Positions 34,445-46,744 of a stretch of DNA of 64,000 bases are shown piece by piece. Within the stretch, counting starts at the first letter, position 1, and each line of letters starts with the position of its first letter. The DNA is from Mercenaria mercenaria. Lineage: Eukaryota > Mollusca > Bivalvia > Venerida > Veneridae. The notes below the pieces were generated by a model. The model did not search any database. It was given only the letters and a program-made list of their open reading frames with translations, and was not told the origin of the DNA. The position numbers were made by a program, and so were the translations under genes. The stretch covers positions 74,182,001 to 74,246,000 of the forward strand of contig NC_069371.1 in assembly GCF_021730395.1 (NCBI RefSeq), written 5' to 3'.

Positions 34445-34972
34445 TATGGTGGCATGTTTCTGCCACGAGATAGCTATCGTGATAATTTTTTAAACTTTTT
34501 TAGGAAATGTGTGCATATTTTATAAACATTTTTTTCTAGGTATTTTTATTCATTTCATTAAAATGTTTTAGTGCAAAATCTTGCGTCTATGCTTGGAACT
34601 ACAATGAAATGCTCTGTAACTTTGACGATGAGTATTTTAAACTTTCCAGCAAAGTTGTGCATTTTTCTGAAAACATTATGGCAATAAATCAATTTATCTC
34701 GATATGCCTTTATTTCTATGAAATCAAATTAAAAAGGAAAGTTCAAAATATCAAGATAATTTCTGAAAGTTTCAGAAAGAATATTTAGATTTAGCTAATA
34801 AATAGCAGTTGTGGGCACTTACACGAAAAGTATCGTGAAAATAATGCACTAATATGTCAAGGAAACCTTCCACTATTGAAATAATATTTTCAGAAAACTA
34901 CGCTTTATCAAGATATTTTTTAAGTATCGCGATAGCTACCTAGCTCTCTCATGGCAGAAATACGCCACCATA
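34445..34972. mobile_element. TIR MITE with TATGGTGGCATG terminus
   Basis: The left end TATGGTGGCATGTTTCTGCC and right end GGCAGAAATACGCCACCATA pair, and the match continues into GAGA.AGCTA and TATCG.GATA. It is 528 bases long without coding capacity. Its terminus resembles those of the elements at 15366-18611 and 60447-61242. No convincing target duplication. Confidence 0.7.
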
Positions 34973-35803
34973 GGAATGGTTTATTTTTATTTACATCTTC
35001 CCGTTACTTGGGTTCAAGCTGGTGTTAAAGAGTGAGGTTTGGTGCACAATAAAGTGCTTTATGATTCCCTAGTGGTGTTTTGGCAAAGTTTTTTATGAAT
35101 CCAGCCCTTACCTCAATCCAAGTTCTCATTCGAAATTTAAAGAAAGTTGTATCTAAGTTTTTACTAATTTTGTTGTTACTCTACAGATAAAGCTTCAAAT
35201 AATATTATGATTATATGACACATTTTTTATTACGAAGGAACATTACAAAATGAACCGATACATGCGAATATTTCTCAGTTATCGCCACAAGATGAAACAA
35301 AATTTGTAAAAACTGTAGATAATGTATAAAATTTCTAGACTCTATTCGGACTCTCAGCTAAACAAAACTCCATGTTAAGCTTTTTATGAAAATCTAACCT
35401 TATGCACTAAAATAAAATATCTCTTTTCTTTCGGCTACCCGCCTAACTGCAATAAAAAAATCACTTGCAGATATTCTAACAGTAACAATTACACCCTATG
35501 GAGTTGAAAATAGGTTTAGGGAATGCCAACATTGCATATACCCTTTTTTTCAACAAGTTAGACAAGACAGTGTAAGTAAAAAAACTACCTGCTGAGAAAC
35601 GCTTATAAGGGTTGTGACAAAATACCAAATCATATAAAGCAAAACATATAAATGGGTTGATCAAAGGTGAACATGTAATTACTGCAATGTACTCAACAGC
35701 TTGTCTGAAGTCAGAACACCAAGCGCCTCCCTTTTAAGTGCACGGCTAATCAATCTGCAAGACAAAGTTCCACTCACTCTGTCCGTTTTTTTTTTTTGTA
35801 GAA
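34973..35803. other. Intergenic, nothing recognised
   Basis: AT-rich sequence; no gene, RNA gene or named repeat supported. Confidence 0.5.
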
Positions 35804-35972
35804 TTTAGGAAAAGCGTATTCAATTAGTTGCACCATCAAATTAGGAAAGCGTTGTGACGTCAATTGTACCATCAAATTAGGAAAGCGTAGTGACGTCAAT
35901 TGTACCATCAAATTAGGAAAGCGTAGTGACGCCAATTGCACCATCAAATTAGGAAAGCGTAGTGACGTCAAT
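35804..35972. repeat. Four-copy 36-bp tandem repeat carrying TGACGTCA sites
   Basis: The unit contains ACCATCAAATTAGGAAAGCG and then TGACGTCAATTG. The palindrome TGACGTCA, the full CRE/ATF consensus, is intact in three of four units (35855-35862, 35891-35898, 35963-35970). The minus-strand 12-residue protein repeat is a by-product of the 36-base period. Confidence 0.85.
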
Positions 35973-36783
35973 CACCAATCATGCCCCTGTGTTAAGGTTT
36001 TTGCATTGTACCCTCTTTTGACATACTTCTTTTACACATTTTACAAATATATGTTTTAAATAAGCATTATATGGATCCCCATAGTACGCGAGCAATTGAC
36101 GGAAACATTTACAAATCAATAAAATTATGTGAATATCCAGCATGTCTGCGGTTAGTACATATTCAGTTAACCAGTCACTCACTTTGAAAGTCACAAAAAA
36201 AAACGTTCGTGTCATCAATTTCCAGACATTCATCACTTAAGTATTGTAATTTAGTTTGATCAAACCGTATGTAGTCAGTCACTCATTTTCCGGCAATTCG
36301 GGTTGTTCGTACTTTACTGGTTGTTCAATTGCCAGCCACAAAGACGGCAGTCATGCAATCATTTTATCAATCATCCAGTGTATCGATCACTTTAATAAAC
36401 GTTAGATTTCAAAGTATAAACTGAATATTAGGCTACTGTCTTTCTGGACATTTTTTTATCATAATAAGGGCAAAATAGTATCTGCTTGCTCCCTGCAACA
36501 TAAATTCGTCCGTTCTGTATGGAGTCCATGCAATACAATATCTTTGATTAAATGCAATGTAATTCTCGAAAGCTCACATATTAACCTCATAAGATGTTTG
36601 GCGTGGTACGTCCTTATCTTAATAAAGCAAATCTCCAAACCTGATATAAAGTCATTATCTAATCCCGTATAATATAGAGAGATGTGTAAATAAAAGGCTA
36701 TGCAACAGTGTTCAAATAGTTTTATCTAATCTACCGAAGATATATAGTATTGCCCACTTGAAATCACGATATATAGAGGATAT

Positions 36784-36929
36784 TTGTTTGTTTCAGTGAA
36801 ATATCAATTTTATTTCACAAGTGAGCATCAAAAACTGATATTTTCACGAGTGGCGTAGCCACGAGTGAAAATGACTTTTTTGGTGCTCACGAGTGAAATA
36901 AAATTGATATTTCACTGATACAAACAAAT
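36784..36929. repeat. 146-bp hairpin in the 3' flank of IRG copy 3
   Basis: TTTGTTTCAGTGAAATATCA at the left pairs with TGATATTTCACTGA at the right. Pairing runs inward through TTTTATTTCAC and GTGAGCA to the core TTTCACGAGTGGCG / TAGCCACGAGTGAAA. It lies about 320 bases beyond the stop codon of the minus-strand IRG gene and could be transcribed in a long 3' UTR. Confidence 0.8.
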
Positions 36930-37185
36930 TTTCTTTTTATTTCATGTGTAAAACTCTACTTTTGTTGCGTAATTTATAAAATGTCGAAAATCGCGGGAAA
37001 GATCAACAGAAAGCATAACACAAATGACGTCATTTTAACGACGTCATCGTCATTATGGTCCCCGGTATTCATAACGCTCGGCATATAATTTGACTTCAAT
37101 CGCCACGGATGACCGGAACTAGATCGGCAAAAACAGTGAAAAATAAAAATGACAATCTACTGTTTCAAAACTGTGGATTATCACT

Positions 37186-37191
37186 TTTATT
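37186..37191 (-). terminator. Poly(A) signal of IRG copy 3
   Basis: AATAAA on the minus strand, about 60 bases after the stop codon. Use of this signal would leave the downstream hairpin out of the transcript. Confidence 0.45.
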
Positions 37192-37251
37192 TCACTGAGA
37201 AACCTCTATAATTCACTGCAAAACATAAAATAAAGTTTTATATCCTCCGCG

Positions 37252-38406
37252 TTACGATGTGTATTTCTTTGCGAGACTCTCGGTCATCAAGCCATGGATT
37301 TCTTTTGCTCGCTTTGCAGTTTCATCAAGGCATTTCTCTAAGTACTTTGCACATTTTATACCTACAGCAATGTTTCCAACTATAGGTATGTAATTGATGA
37401 CATGAACCAGAGACTGCCTCATTTTTTCAGACATGGTTTTATCATGTGAGTTCATCATGACGGCAACAGTCTCTTTTTCATCTTCTGATAGATTACACAC
37501 TACCCCTCCAACCACTAAGGATGCTGTATCGACTCTGAACTGTTCGCCGTAAAACTGTACCTCCTTCAATACAAATCTTGACTTCGCAGGATTGAATACA
37601 TTAGCAAATGCACCAGCAAAATAAGAAATCAATGGAATTCTTCGCTGAAGAGTTTTCTTTTTTTCTTCTATCACTTCGTTTGAAAGGCATGTCAAAGAAA
37701 AAGCTAAGACATCTTGTTTTATCTCATTAGAGTCTTCCATCAGTTTAGACGTTAAACGTCCAAACTCGTACGACTGCGTATCGTAGTTGTCGATAAGGAA
37801 GATGTCCTTTCTTGAAAACATTTTCAAATTCGACTCTAGATTTTCTTTGATCACATTCATCAGAGCAGCTTCATTATGTGTCCTGGGATGTGCTCGCTTG
37901 TCGCTCCGAACGTCATTATCTATCTTAGAACGAACAAAATAGAAGTGTTTTCCTTTCTCTTCTACCTGTTGAGCCAGCCATAGATCTTCGTTCATGAACC
38001 GTGTTTCTGTAAGGATAATGAAAAAGTCATATTGTTCAAAATTAACGTCCGCCAGATAGGTTGATGTTTGAAAATGCGGAGTTCCTAGGCCAGGTAAATC
38101 GTATATCCGGAAGTTGTTATTATCTGGGTATACGTACTCTTGCACACTAGCAGTGCATTCCTTAACATCTACTTTAGCTGCTCCCGGATCATCTGCAGTT
38201 ATGCCTCTTATAGCATTGATAAAAGAAGACTTTCCGACTCCAGATCTCCCTGTTACGGCTATTTTTATGTGAACATCTTTCCATTCATTTAACTGTTTCT
38301 TAAGTTGTCTTTCTAGTCCTGGTATTCCACCCCGGTCATAGTAAGATTTCAATTGTTTGACCTTCTCGTTCAAACCAGAAAACTTGTTTCCATCAAAACT
38401 TGCCAT
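37252..38406 (-). CDS. Divergent immunity-related GTPase (IRG family), copy 3
   Basis: A 384-residue IRG-type GTPase in opposite orientation to its three relatives. P-loop G53-x4-G58-K59-S60, G3 D103-L-P-G106 and G4 S160-K-I-D163 are intact (Ser replaces the usual Thr of G4). It shares GGIPGLE, the NEWKDV linker, INAIRGITADDPGAA and DLWLAQQ with the other copies, so family membership is certain, but the C-terminal half is hard to align. The alanine-rich PIPG segment is absent; weaker hydrophobic stretches lie near 256-270 and 333-350 (INYIPIVGNIAVG). It is shorter by about 30 residues, mostly between the two hydrophobic segments. The minus-strand start is preceded by CTTATAGGCC, a splice acceptor three bases from the ATG, so the gene structure is shared. 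Probably an older paralogue with altered membrane or partner binding (inference). Confidence 0.92.
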   Translation of the reverse strand: MASFDGNKFSGLNEKVKQLKSYYDRGGIPGLERQLKKQLNEWKDVHIKIAVTGRSGVGKSSFINAIRGITADDPGAAKVDVKECTASVQEYVYPDNNNFRIYDLPGLGTPHFQTSTYLADVNFEQYDFFIILTETRFMNEDLWLAQQVEEKGKHFYFVRSKIDNDVRSDKRAHPRTHNEAALMNVIKENLESNLKMFSRKDIFLIDNYDTQSYEFGRLTSKLMEDSNEIKQDVLAFSLTCLSNEVIEEKKKTLQRRIPLISYFAGAFANVFNPAKSRFVLKEVQFYGEQFRVDTASLVVGGVVCNLSEDEKETVAVMMNSHDKTMSEKMRQSLVHVINYIPIVGNIAVGIKCAKYLEKCLDETAKRAKEIHGLMTESLAKKYTS

Positions 38407-38409
38407 GGC

Positions 38410-38430
38410 CTATAAGTAGACAGAAAGGTT
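38410..38430 (-). promoter_or_regulatory. Splice acceptor before IRG copy 3
   Basis: On the minus strand the pyrimidine-rich CCTTTCTGTCTACTTATAG ends three bases before the ATG, which has a strong GCCATGG start context. It is the best polypyrimidine tract of the four IRG acceptors. Confidence 0.65.
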
Positions 38431-39400
38431 ACAAAAGGCTATTTACTAGTAATATTCCTGTGACCAATATATATTATCATTCAAATGATAAGCTGGAACT
38501 AACATCACCGATTCCTAGTATAACTCGAAATTCTACAGGCGCCTGATGACACTATGTAACTGATGATAACGAAACCAAGAATTATAATAGCTTGTTCAGA
38601 ATTCCGCTTAGTCGGCGGTAGTTTGGAGTCTATAGGGTGAAACACTTTTAAAATTAATTGCCTCATTTATCAGTCTCATTTAAAAACAAAACGGGTATTT
38701 TCGCGTACTTGAGACCTGAATCGTGGATATAACCGCCCAATGTCTCATTATTTACATTGATAGCTATCATATGACGATCTGAGCAGGGTTCGTACCCATA
38801 GCAGCAATGAGGTATGTGAATCAAAGTCAGTAACTTAACGCTTAGCCACTAACTGCTTATTTAAACTGGAGGTTATAAGCTTCGGGGTAAAATAAAGTAA
38901 GTCAGTTTCCAAGCAAGTGAAAACTATACATTAACTTCTAGTCTGCCAGCTGGTTTTTAGTCATATATCTAGAGTCACTGTGCCAGATCGAGAAAGTTCA
39001 AGATTAATAAAAAACTACTTTGCCGTCCGGCTAGCAACGTAGTCGGAAATTTACCATATATTCAGTTAGCCAGTTATTCGGTTTGCAAGTCACAAAGCAC
39101 GAAACCCAGTTTATCAATAGTACATCTTAAAGTTGCAAACAGACATGTTTTGTATTATTTTCATATATTCATTCTTAAACTCACTTTACTACAGGTGTTA
39201 GCTTGTTCATACCATATGCAGTCAGTCAGTCATTTGAAAATGTCCATGTACTCAACATTGTATATGTAAGTAAAGATCCTGCATAATGTCACATTAATGG
39301 GCATTCTATTTGTCGGTGATTCTGCCTATCAGTCATGTTACTGAACTTTCAATTTGCCAATCATTAAGTCTCCAAAAGAAAACAATTTATTATAATTATA
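38431..39400. other. Upstream flank of IRG copy 3, nothing else recognised
   Basis: Should contain the 5'-UTR intron and upstream exon of the minus-strand gene; neither promoter nor exon could be located with confidence. Confidence 0.4.
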
Positions 39401-40737
39401 CAGGCCCGTAGCTACACTAAGGCATAGGGAGGCCGGTGCCTCCCTGTTTTTATGTCAAGATTGGGAAAAAAAGATATGTTTTGAATCACAATCTTAAAAG
39501 GCATAACCGAACTGAGGCACTCATTTTATTTTGTTAAACTATTTTACGCCACTTTTTTAATATTACGAATTATTACATTATACCTGGCCGTAGCGAGAGA
39601 CTAAAATTTACCGAGGCAAACAAGTATGTTCGTTTGTTTGTGGTTGTTAGGTAAATTTGAATAGTAAAGGCAAAGTCCCGACAGGCATTAATTTGGAAGG
39701 TTGTGTCCCATCCTCCTACATATATGAGGGTTTGTGGGGGGTCCCCAAAAATAGGATATATTATATGAAAATCACACTTTGTTCCGCTGTTTTATATTAA
39801 AGAGAAAAATTACCCTTTCACTTCTACCGGGTACTAATTGTAATGTGTCTCTCTTGCGATAAAGGTCTCGGATGCAACACGGGACGTACTTTTTGGGTGG
39901 TGTATGTCTATGATATTCTTCTTGATAGAGCTGCTGATTTATCTCATACGAGTAAAATTAAATGTAAAAATGTTCATACAATTTTCCCTAAAATAAAAGT
40001 TCCGTCTAATGTTGCTCTCATGCTGATACGGACATTAGTTTTCTACAAAAAGTTCTTCTTTCATACAATGACAAGGATGTTGATACAAAGACTAGATATC
40101 AGGATAACTCATCACAGAGTTAAGAGCAAAATGCGTTTTAAGAAATTGTTTGCGACGTGAAACTTCATTAGGTTGAAAAGAACAGTCAAATTCATATTAA
40201 TTAACGATTACAGCATAAATGGAGTTTCATCAATTGATCACGGTAGGCCTACACATGCTCTACCTATCTTCTGCTTCAACAAAAATTTCGCCTTAATATT
40301 CTTCAAAATAAATGAAAATAAACCCCGCTGTTCTCCATCAATGATATTTTGATAAAATTGAAATACATATAAACTATAATGATAAATCATTAAGTTTCAA
40401 ATGATTTTGCTTTTGGCACCAACAAATTCATCGATTTATTTTGAATCTTAACCATACTTTGAAATAAATTAGGTTTCAAAAGAAAGATTTATATTGTAGG
40501 AAATTTAACATAAAGTAGCTAGAATGCGTAGGTATGTAAACTTTTCTAGTTCCCCTGTCTCCCGATCCCGAGATTCCATAAATCATTCCTCCGGCTATAA
40601 TTGCCTAAGTACGAAATGACGATGGGATGGGTGCGAATTTTAATTCGGGACTCCTTGTGAAGCTATTTGGTTTGTTTAATAGGCCTATTTTATTACATAT
40701 AATTATAGGATATTTATGTTGAACTGTGATAGAAGTA

Positions 40738-40916
40738 TAGACTATATACCAATAAAAGAAATTGTTCTTTGTTTCATATAAAATTCAGCTACCTCAGAAC
40801 AATTTTTTACAGTTTCTAGATTTTCACTCCGTCGTAGACCTATTTTCCACAAGATATCCATACATTTGCTTCAAGAAAACGAAAAGAAAAAGGGGTGTTC
40901 AATAGTATGCAGTGAC
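40738..40916 (-). repeat. Reverse copy of part of the 5632-6103 repeat
   Basis: The words CCAATAAAAGAAATTGTTCT, TTTTCACTCCGTCGTAGACC and AAAAGGGGTGTTCAATAGTA are the complement of the 5930-6105 stretch. It proves that repeat is interspersed. Confidence 0.8.
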
Positions 40917-42950
40917 AGCTCTTATTTTTATTGAGTTTTAATGTAATTTCAGGTCGTAAGTTATATCAGTTTTTAATTAACTATTAGCAACTTTTACAAC
41001 ATCTTGGTTTTAACACTGTAATTCATGTACATGTGATAGGTAGACATAATGTAGTATACAAAAGTGTCTTATAATTCTAAAGTATTTAATGACTGTACTG
41101 ATGTTTTAATAAGCTAATTATTTAATGTACCTGTAATGAGGTTACAAAAAAAGACTAAATATTCGATATTTCCCCTTTTTATTTTAGGTTTAGTCGAAGT
41201 TTCAAAGCCATAATGTAAAACAGTTTACACTAAGTATGAACTGGTACGAAAAACCTAACCAAGATTTGTACGTTAAAAGGGGCCACAGTTCAGTCTAAAT
41301 CCTTGACAGAGTTGTGTACTCTTACCTAAAACTTGACATGGTTATGGTAGACAAGAGTTGAAAGTTTCACAGCTATACGACAAAAGAATTTGTCAAAATG
41401 TGAACTGATACGAAAAACTTAACCAAGGTGTGACGACGACGCTGTTGTGTGTAGGATATTTCCCCTTATTCTTCGAATAGTCGAGCTAAAAATGAAAATT
41501 TAAGGAGATATTTTGCACACATTTGATAAAATTATAATCTATTAAACTGTTATAAAGGTATAGAGTAAATCCTGCCTTAGCGATCAACTGTATTAAGTAG
41601 CTAATGAACAAACTAATTTCAGCATGACTTAAACAGCCATCTTTCTTAAACAGTCACGCTGAGTTGCTCCCTTTGATGGATGCTTCAGATAGGTTTGCTA
41701 TATTCCCATTCGACTTTGTTTGCTAAAAGAGTAAGAACGCAGAAAATTTAATGTTTTGAAAGTACTTCAATATTGTTTTCACACTGCTGACCGAACGAGG
41801 TTTAAATTTTAAATCACGGCGGACAATTGTTTCGCTACTCGTAGCTAAATGCGTTTCCCATTTCTACAAGACGCTGTCTTCCGGCAATCTTTTGAATTTC
41901 ACACCTTCCATTAAATCATTTCTTTTACAGTATGAGGCTGCTGTCTGTTTCTATTATTCGAACGGAGTTATCAGGTGCTTTTTATTTCTATTTTATTTCA
42001 CAAATTCAATGACACTGCAAGTTATGCCCATATTACCAAGTAATAAGATCCAAACAACTAAAAAGGCATAAAAACTTTCTTTTTCGGCATTCATTATGGT
42101 TCATACATTTTAAGATAAAAATTTTCCAAAGTATTGTATATATTGTTTCATTTAGCGTGTTTAGATTACAATGCAAGTGTAACTTAATGAGTAATATTTT
42201 TGACTGCAAAACTTGATGTAGTATTATACTGGGTAGATCGTTTGAAGATTATTAAAATTTCTTTTCTTTGCTTGTGTGTCTGAATCCTGAAATGATATCT
42301 TAATATGTCAACCTGACATCAATTTATCTTTATAGTTGTAAAATCATTTGTTGAAAATCACTCACTGTACAAATTAAACTTCAGTAAAGAATGTGAGTGG
42401 GTAGTAGGGTGGAAGGTAGCCTTCAGTGCTATACTTAGATTTTCAATTTTAAGTACAGTCACTTGCTTGAGAGACCACAACACTCAATGACTCAGATATT
42501 AATCCTACCTTGCATTCATCCATACATATGTTTGTCACAACTTAGTGAAAAGTCATTTCAATGTAATGTTAATTATGATGGTAAATACTGAATAGTCTTT
42601 GCTTGTATCTTACCATTTTCCGTCACTGAGAGAAGTTATATCCACAATAATCGGGATTAAATATTTATCAATAGCTTTATAAGTAAGACTATCAGCAGGA
42701 GCGGCTACAAGGAAATTAAAAAACATTAAAACAATATGCTCAAAATGATCAATTCAAGACTTTAGTATTATATTTGGTCTTACATATTATATATAAGCAA
42801 CAAACATGACTTTTTTTTAATTGCTTTTCATAATCATAATGATACTGAAATATCTCGCAAACATTACACAGTTATAATGTCGTTTCGTGCTTTTACGCTG
42901 TTGTAATATCACATACCTATTCGAAAATGAACAATGAAGACATACTTGTC
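40917..42950. other. Intergenic with a two-copy repeat
   Basis: At 41180-41450 two units share GAAAGTTTCA/AGTTTCAAAGC, TATGAACTGGTACGAAAAAC and TAACCAAG. The rest is AT-rich and unassigned. Confidence 0.5.
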
Positions 42951-44623
42951 ACACCTCATATAGCTCCCTTCGGATATAGCTTCCCGGGGAGCTGTATTCG
43001 GCACACGTTTTCTTATATTGCTCCTGGGGACAGAGGAGCTATATACGACAAACTCGAATATGACTCCTTATACATGGAAAAAATAAAATACTATAACAGT
43101 ACTGTTCGAGTAATACAAAACATGATTATTTGGCAGAGTGTCATTTTGATATACGATTTCCCACACCACTTGGGAGACAGGTGAGGATTTATAAATTCGA
43201 TTTCTCGTGCCATTCATACATATGAGCTAGAGAGCGAGAGTGCGCAGGTACATAGTCCCAAAAACGGATATAATAGTCTAAATAGACCAAGAATCAGCAA
43301 CCTGTACAAGAAAATAATAACTGGCAATTGAAGTTAGAAACTTTGGTTTAAAGTTTTGTATCCGATCAAGCAAAGATGATCTGGATTCTAAATTCATACT
43401 TGATCATACTTTGATAGGCACTCATCTTCTGTACTATGTGACAGAATTATCAAATTTGGAACAAATGTTAATTAGGTGTACCTGAAGATTTTAGGGGTTT
43501 TTTGTCGGACTTGACGAAATAAGGTAGTTGCCCCAAAGTTCCAGGACTGTCCAGAAATGTTGACTGGCAAATATATGTTTAATACTAGTTATGACCCTTA
43601 TTAAGGCATCATGTGTGAAATATTTTGACACTTTCTGGTCCTTGAAAACGCGACATAACGGAATGTCCTATATAAGCCACGTGGTCCATGTTTAATTAAA
43701 ACCCCGAGGAGCTATATACGGAACAAAGCTACAAGTGTCCCGTTTAAAGCTCCAGTTTAAACAACGGAGCAATGTAAGGAGCAATCTGACTTAAGTACTT
43801 GATCTTCTAAACGAAGATCTGAGAACGACCTATTCACATACGTCTTCTGTATATTTTGGATTTCCAGTATTGTTATTTTTATTTTCACAAATCAGACGAC
43901 TTGTTCGAATGTCAAAGAGTAAGAAAAATTTGCAGTCACTCCAGGGCTCGAACCCGGGACCCCTCGCTTACAGAACAAGTGTCTTGCAGAGCAAGTGTTG
44001 CAGAGCAAGTGTCCAGAGCAAGTGTCCTACCGTCCTACCGACTGAGCTAGCCGGCCATCTGACATCTAACGACATAAGAATTGTAGATATCAAAAACCAA
44101 GGCTTTTTAAAGCTTGCAGAATGTTGTAAATTAGCTTTTGATTGGCCAGCGGAAGGGTTGTCAGAACGAGGCTATCAATAGCTCGTGTTCAGATCCTAAG
44201 CGTAGCGTAATAGGAGATGTACTTTAGTCAGATTGTTTAAGGAGAATATATACGAAAAGGTGCCCCGAATATATAGTAGACGCAACTTGACCCCGATGGT
44301 TGACCTTTGTATTATAATACATAATGAGGCACAACCTATTATTGAAAAGGAGTGTACGTAAAACACGAGCTGCATGAGAAAGTGGAAATATAAATTAGTG
44401 TATTGGAAAGTTTTAATTGATCAAATGTAAGTGTACATACTTTGATAATGCTATGTAAACAAACTAATTACATATAAATATACATGGCTACCCTAATCAC
44501 TCTTTATTTCTACAATGAAATAATCGATATGAATAATCAACCGAAGGTCAACCATCACGGTCAAGTTGCGACTACTATAGCTGCCCGAGGATCTATATCC
44601 GAAGGGAGCTATATCGGATGTAA
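42951..44623. mobile_element. Inverted-repeat element with ATATAGCTCCCTTCGGATAT ends, host of a nested MITE
   Basis: CATATAGCTCCCTTCGGATA near 42957 is mirrored by TATCCGAAGGGAGCTATATC near 44595-44614. A second inverted pair inside (AGACGCAACTTGACC near 44268 and GGTCAAGTTGCGACT near 44558) and repeated GGAGCTATATACG words (43035, 43707) give it a multi-palindromic structure. A MITE sits inside at 43782-44235. Confidence 0.55.
43782..44235. mobile_element. Uninterrupted Mutator-like MITE with tRNA-Thr-like module
   Basis: It starts CAATCTGACTTAAGTAC and ends GTACTTTAGTCAGATTG, flanked by the 9-mers TGTAAGGAG and TTTAAGGAG. Same family as 24307-28792. It contains a minus-strand tRNA-like segment: complement of a B box near 43944 (GGGCTCGAACCC) and of an A box near 44042 (CTGAGCTAGCC). 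In this copy the anticodon-arm region is expanded by three to four imperfect AGAGCAAGTGT units (43970-44030), which would destroy tRNA folding. Confidence 0.8.
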
Positions 44624-45479
44624 CACATATTACTAAATCGAGATTAGACTCTACCGGAAAGCCTGGTAATTCATACATCTGAGGCAAAATGAAAGTAATA
44701 AAAAAACTACCGAGGCAAATGAGGCAGAAAAATGACCGAGGCAAGTGCCTCGGTTGCCTCAATAGTCGCTACGGCCATAGCATTTTCGCACAAGATATGC
44801 GCCCGTTAGTTTATATTCCAGCTTACACAGTCGCTATCAGTTGGTTCTTGTTCTTGTGAAAGAAGTTTTATAGTATGCATACTTAAATAAAACGTGGCGC
44901 TTATCTGACTGAATGTTGATATTTTTTCTAAATTCATTCATTTTGACATTACAACAGAATGAAATCTTGCAATCATGTGGTTTTGTTCTTTATGCACAAC
45001 GTTGAACATATCATTTCTAAAAAGTCACAATTATACGTATATCATTTTAAAACTTCGTTATAAGGTTTCTCTAAAAAAGTATATGGTCAATTAAAAGTTA
45101 AGAACTTATTATATCAGATACACTTATTAATTGTTCGTAAGTATGGAATCTTCCCGATTATACTTTTTATATAAATGTGTGACTTTTTAGAATTTGATTA
45201 ACTTATAAATATAACTTTATGACAACATTTGATCCTTTAGATCTGATATGACATGCGCACTATTTATCCAAGAATAAACTACTCTTTTTTTTTGCTGAAT
45301 TTCAAAAATGTAATATTATTTTTAGAAGATTAACAAAATATATTTTGTATTAAAAGTACATTAATTTTGTATTACATTTCTGTATAGTATTTGTATATGC
45401 ATAAACTGTGTTGCTTCTTTCAAATTTTCGTTTCACGTCAGCCATGCTAAAAAGTTTATACATGAAAATATACTGTCGC

Positions 45480-45665
45480 AAACGAGTTCACCTCCATGAG
45501 GGGTAGGTGGTCTACGAATGTGCACAACGCAAACTATACATCAAAATGTTTGTAAGGGTCTTAAGTTTCCAAAACCAGTTGATGCCAGAATGCAAGTGGT
45601 GGGCAAAGTGCTCAAATTCAAGATGGCCGCCAATATGGCTGCCGAAAATTAAAAATCATACTATA
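45480..45665 (+). repeat. Left arm of a long inverted repeat (paired with 51515-51700)
   Basis: Shares GTAGGTGGTCTA.GAATGTGC, CAAAATGTT.GT, and TCAAATTCAAGATGGCC with the complement of 51530-51690. The short peptides that seem conserved between the two loci reflect DNA similarity, not a gene. Confidence 0.65.
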
Positions 45666-46744
45666 CATATTGACTGGACAATATATTTCAAATTTAAAGG
45701 CATCGTCCTAGTCTTATACTAGTTTCTGTTGCAGAATGGATTAAAACATAGTTTATTTCATCTTTAAGTAAATTGAAATATATTCTTACAAAATATGATG
45801 GATTTTGCATGCAAAATGATCAGAAAAAAACGTTGTTTTACATACATTCTTTTAATAATTCTACCACTTTTAATTGCTTGGTTATATTTTACAAGTTTTA
45901 TGCTTTATTATGTTCAGCATTTCATAAACTATATCATAAGTATTTGACATGACAACTTTTAATTAAATTATTATCTGTTAATCCAACAATAAAGGGCTAA
46001 GTAAACAGCTTAGTGGATGGGGTAAATCTATGTACACTTACATATAATATGTGTAATACTTTAAAATTCATATTAAGTAAAGGTGCAGATTTTTTAATGT
46101 GCATTTTTTTTCTTGACGGAACAAATACGTGAAAAATAACTATTACATGAATAAAATGTGGCATATATACCGACATTAATAAGACTAAGTTACATAATTG
46201 GTGTGGGTAATCAGTAAATGATGAAAATATATCATTTTCACATTATGACACGGTTCGATCTTGAAGTAAACATATGTTTGCTAAAAGTAATTAAAACAGG
46301 CTGAAATGTAAATTCGAAGATTAAAACAGCATTTAATAGAATATTTCTTTAGCAATTACTTAAAATACTGATTTAAACTTATGAACTGCTTGCTAGTCAT
46401 TTTCTTGTAAAAAGAGAATGTAAAAATGATAATATACAACACACGTAATAAATGTAATGTCTTCGACATTTTATATTCAGTTGTAAGCTTGTACTCAGTA
46501 AGCTTTTGAGATATGATAATGTCAGTAAAATATGGAATACTGCTCTGCAATGACATCTTTTTAAGATTTGAATAACTAACCTTTAGAATGTTATTAAATT
46601 CTAAAAAAAAAAAAAAACATCATACACATGTATACGTCAAATACGCACAACTCATACATAAAATGTATTTCCGTTTTAAAGTTTACTTTTAAGACGTAAG
46701 TTGTTTCTGTAGAAATAAAATGCTTACTTATATCTATAGAAATG

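Larger units (their letters stand above)
39587..44778. mobile_element. Second inverted pair of TGGCCGTAGCGA termini
   Basis: TGGCCGTAGCGA occurs near 39588, and its complement TCGCTACGGCCA near 44766-44777. Both are followed inward by ACCGAGGCAA words, with extra copies near 44735-44750. They probably bound a decayed DNA transposon. The plus-strand frame at 39843-40160 lies inside but matches no family I know. Confidence 0.45.

Noticed and set aside
35774-35971. Minus-strand repeat protein of 12-residue units
   Set aside because: A 36-bp tandem repeat translated in one of several open frames.
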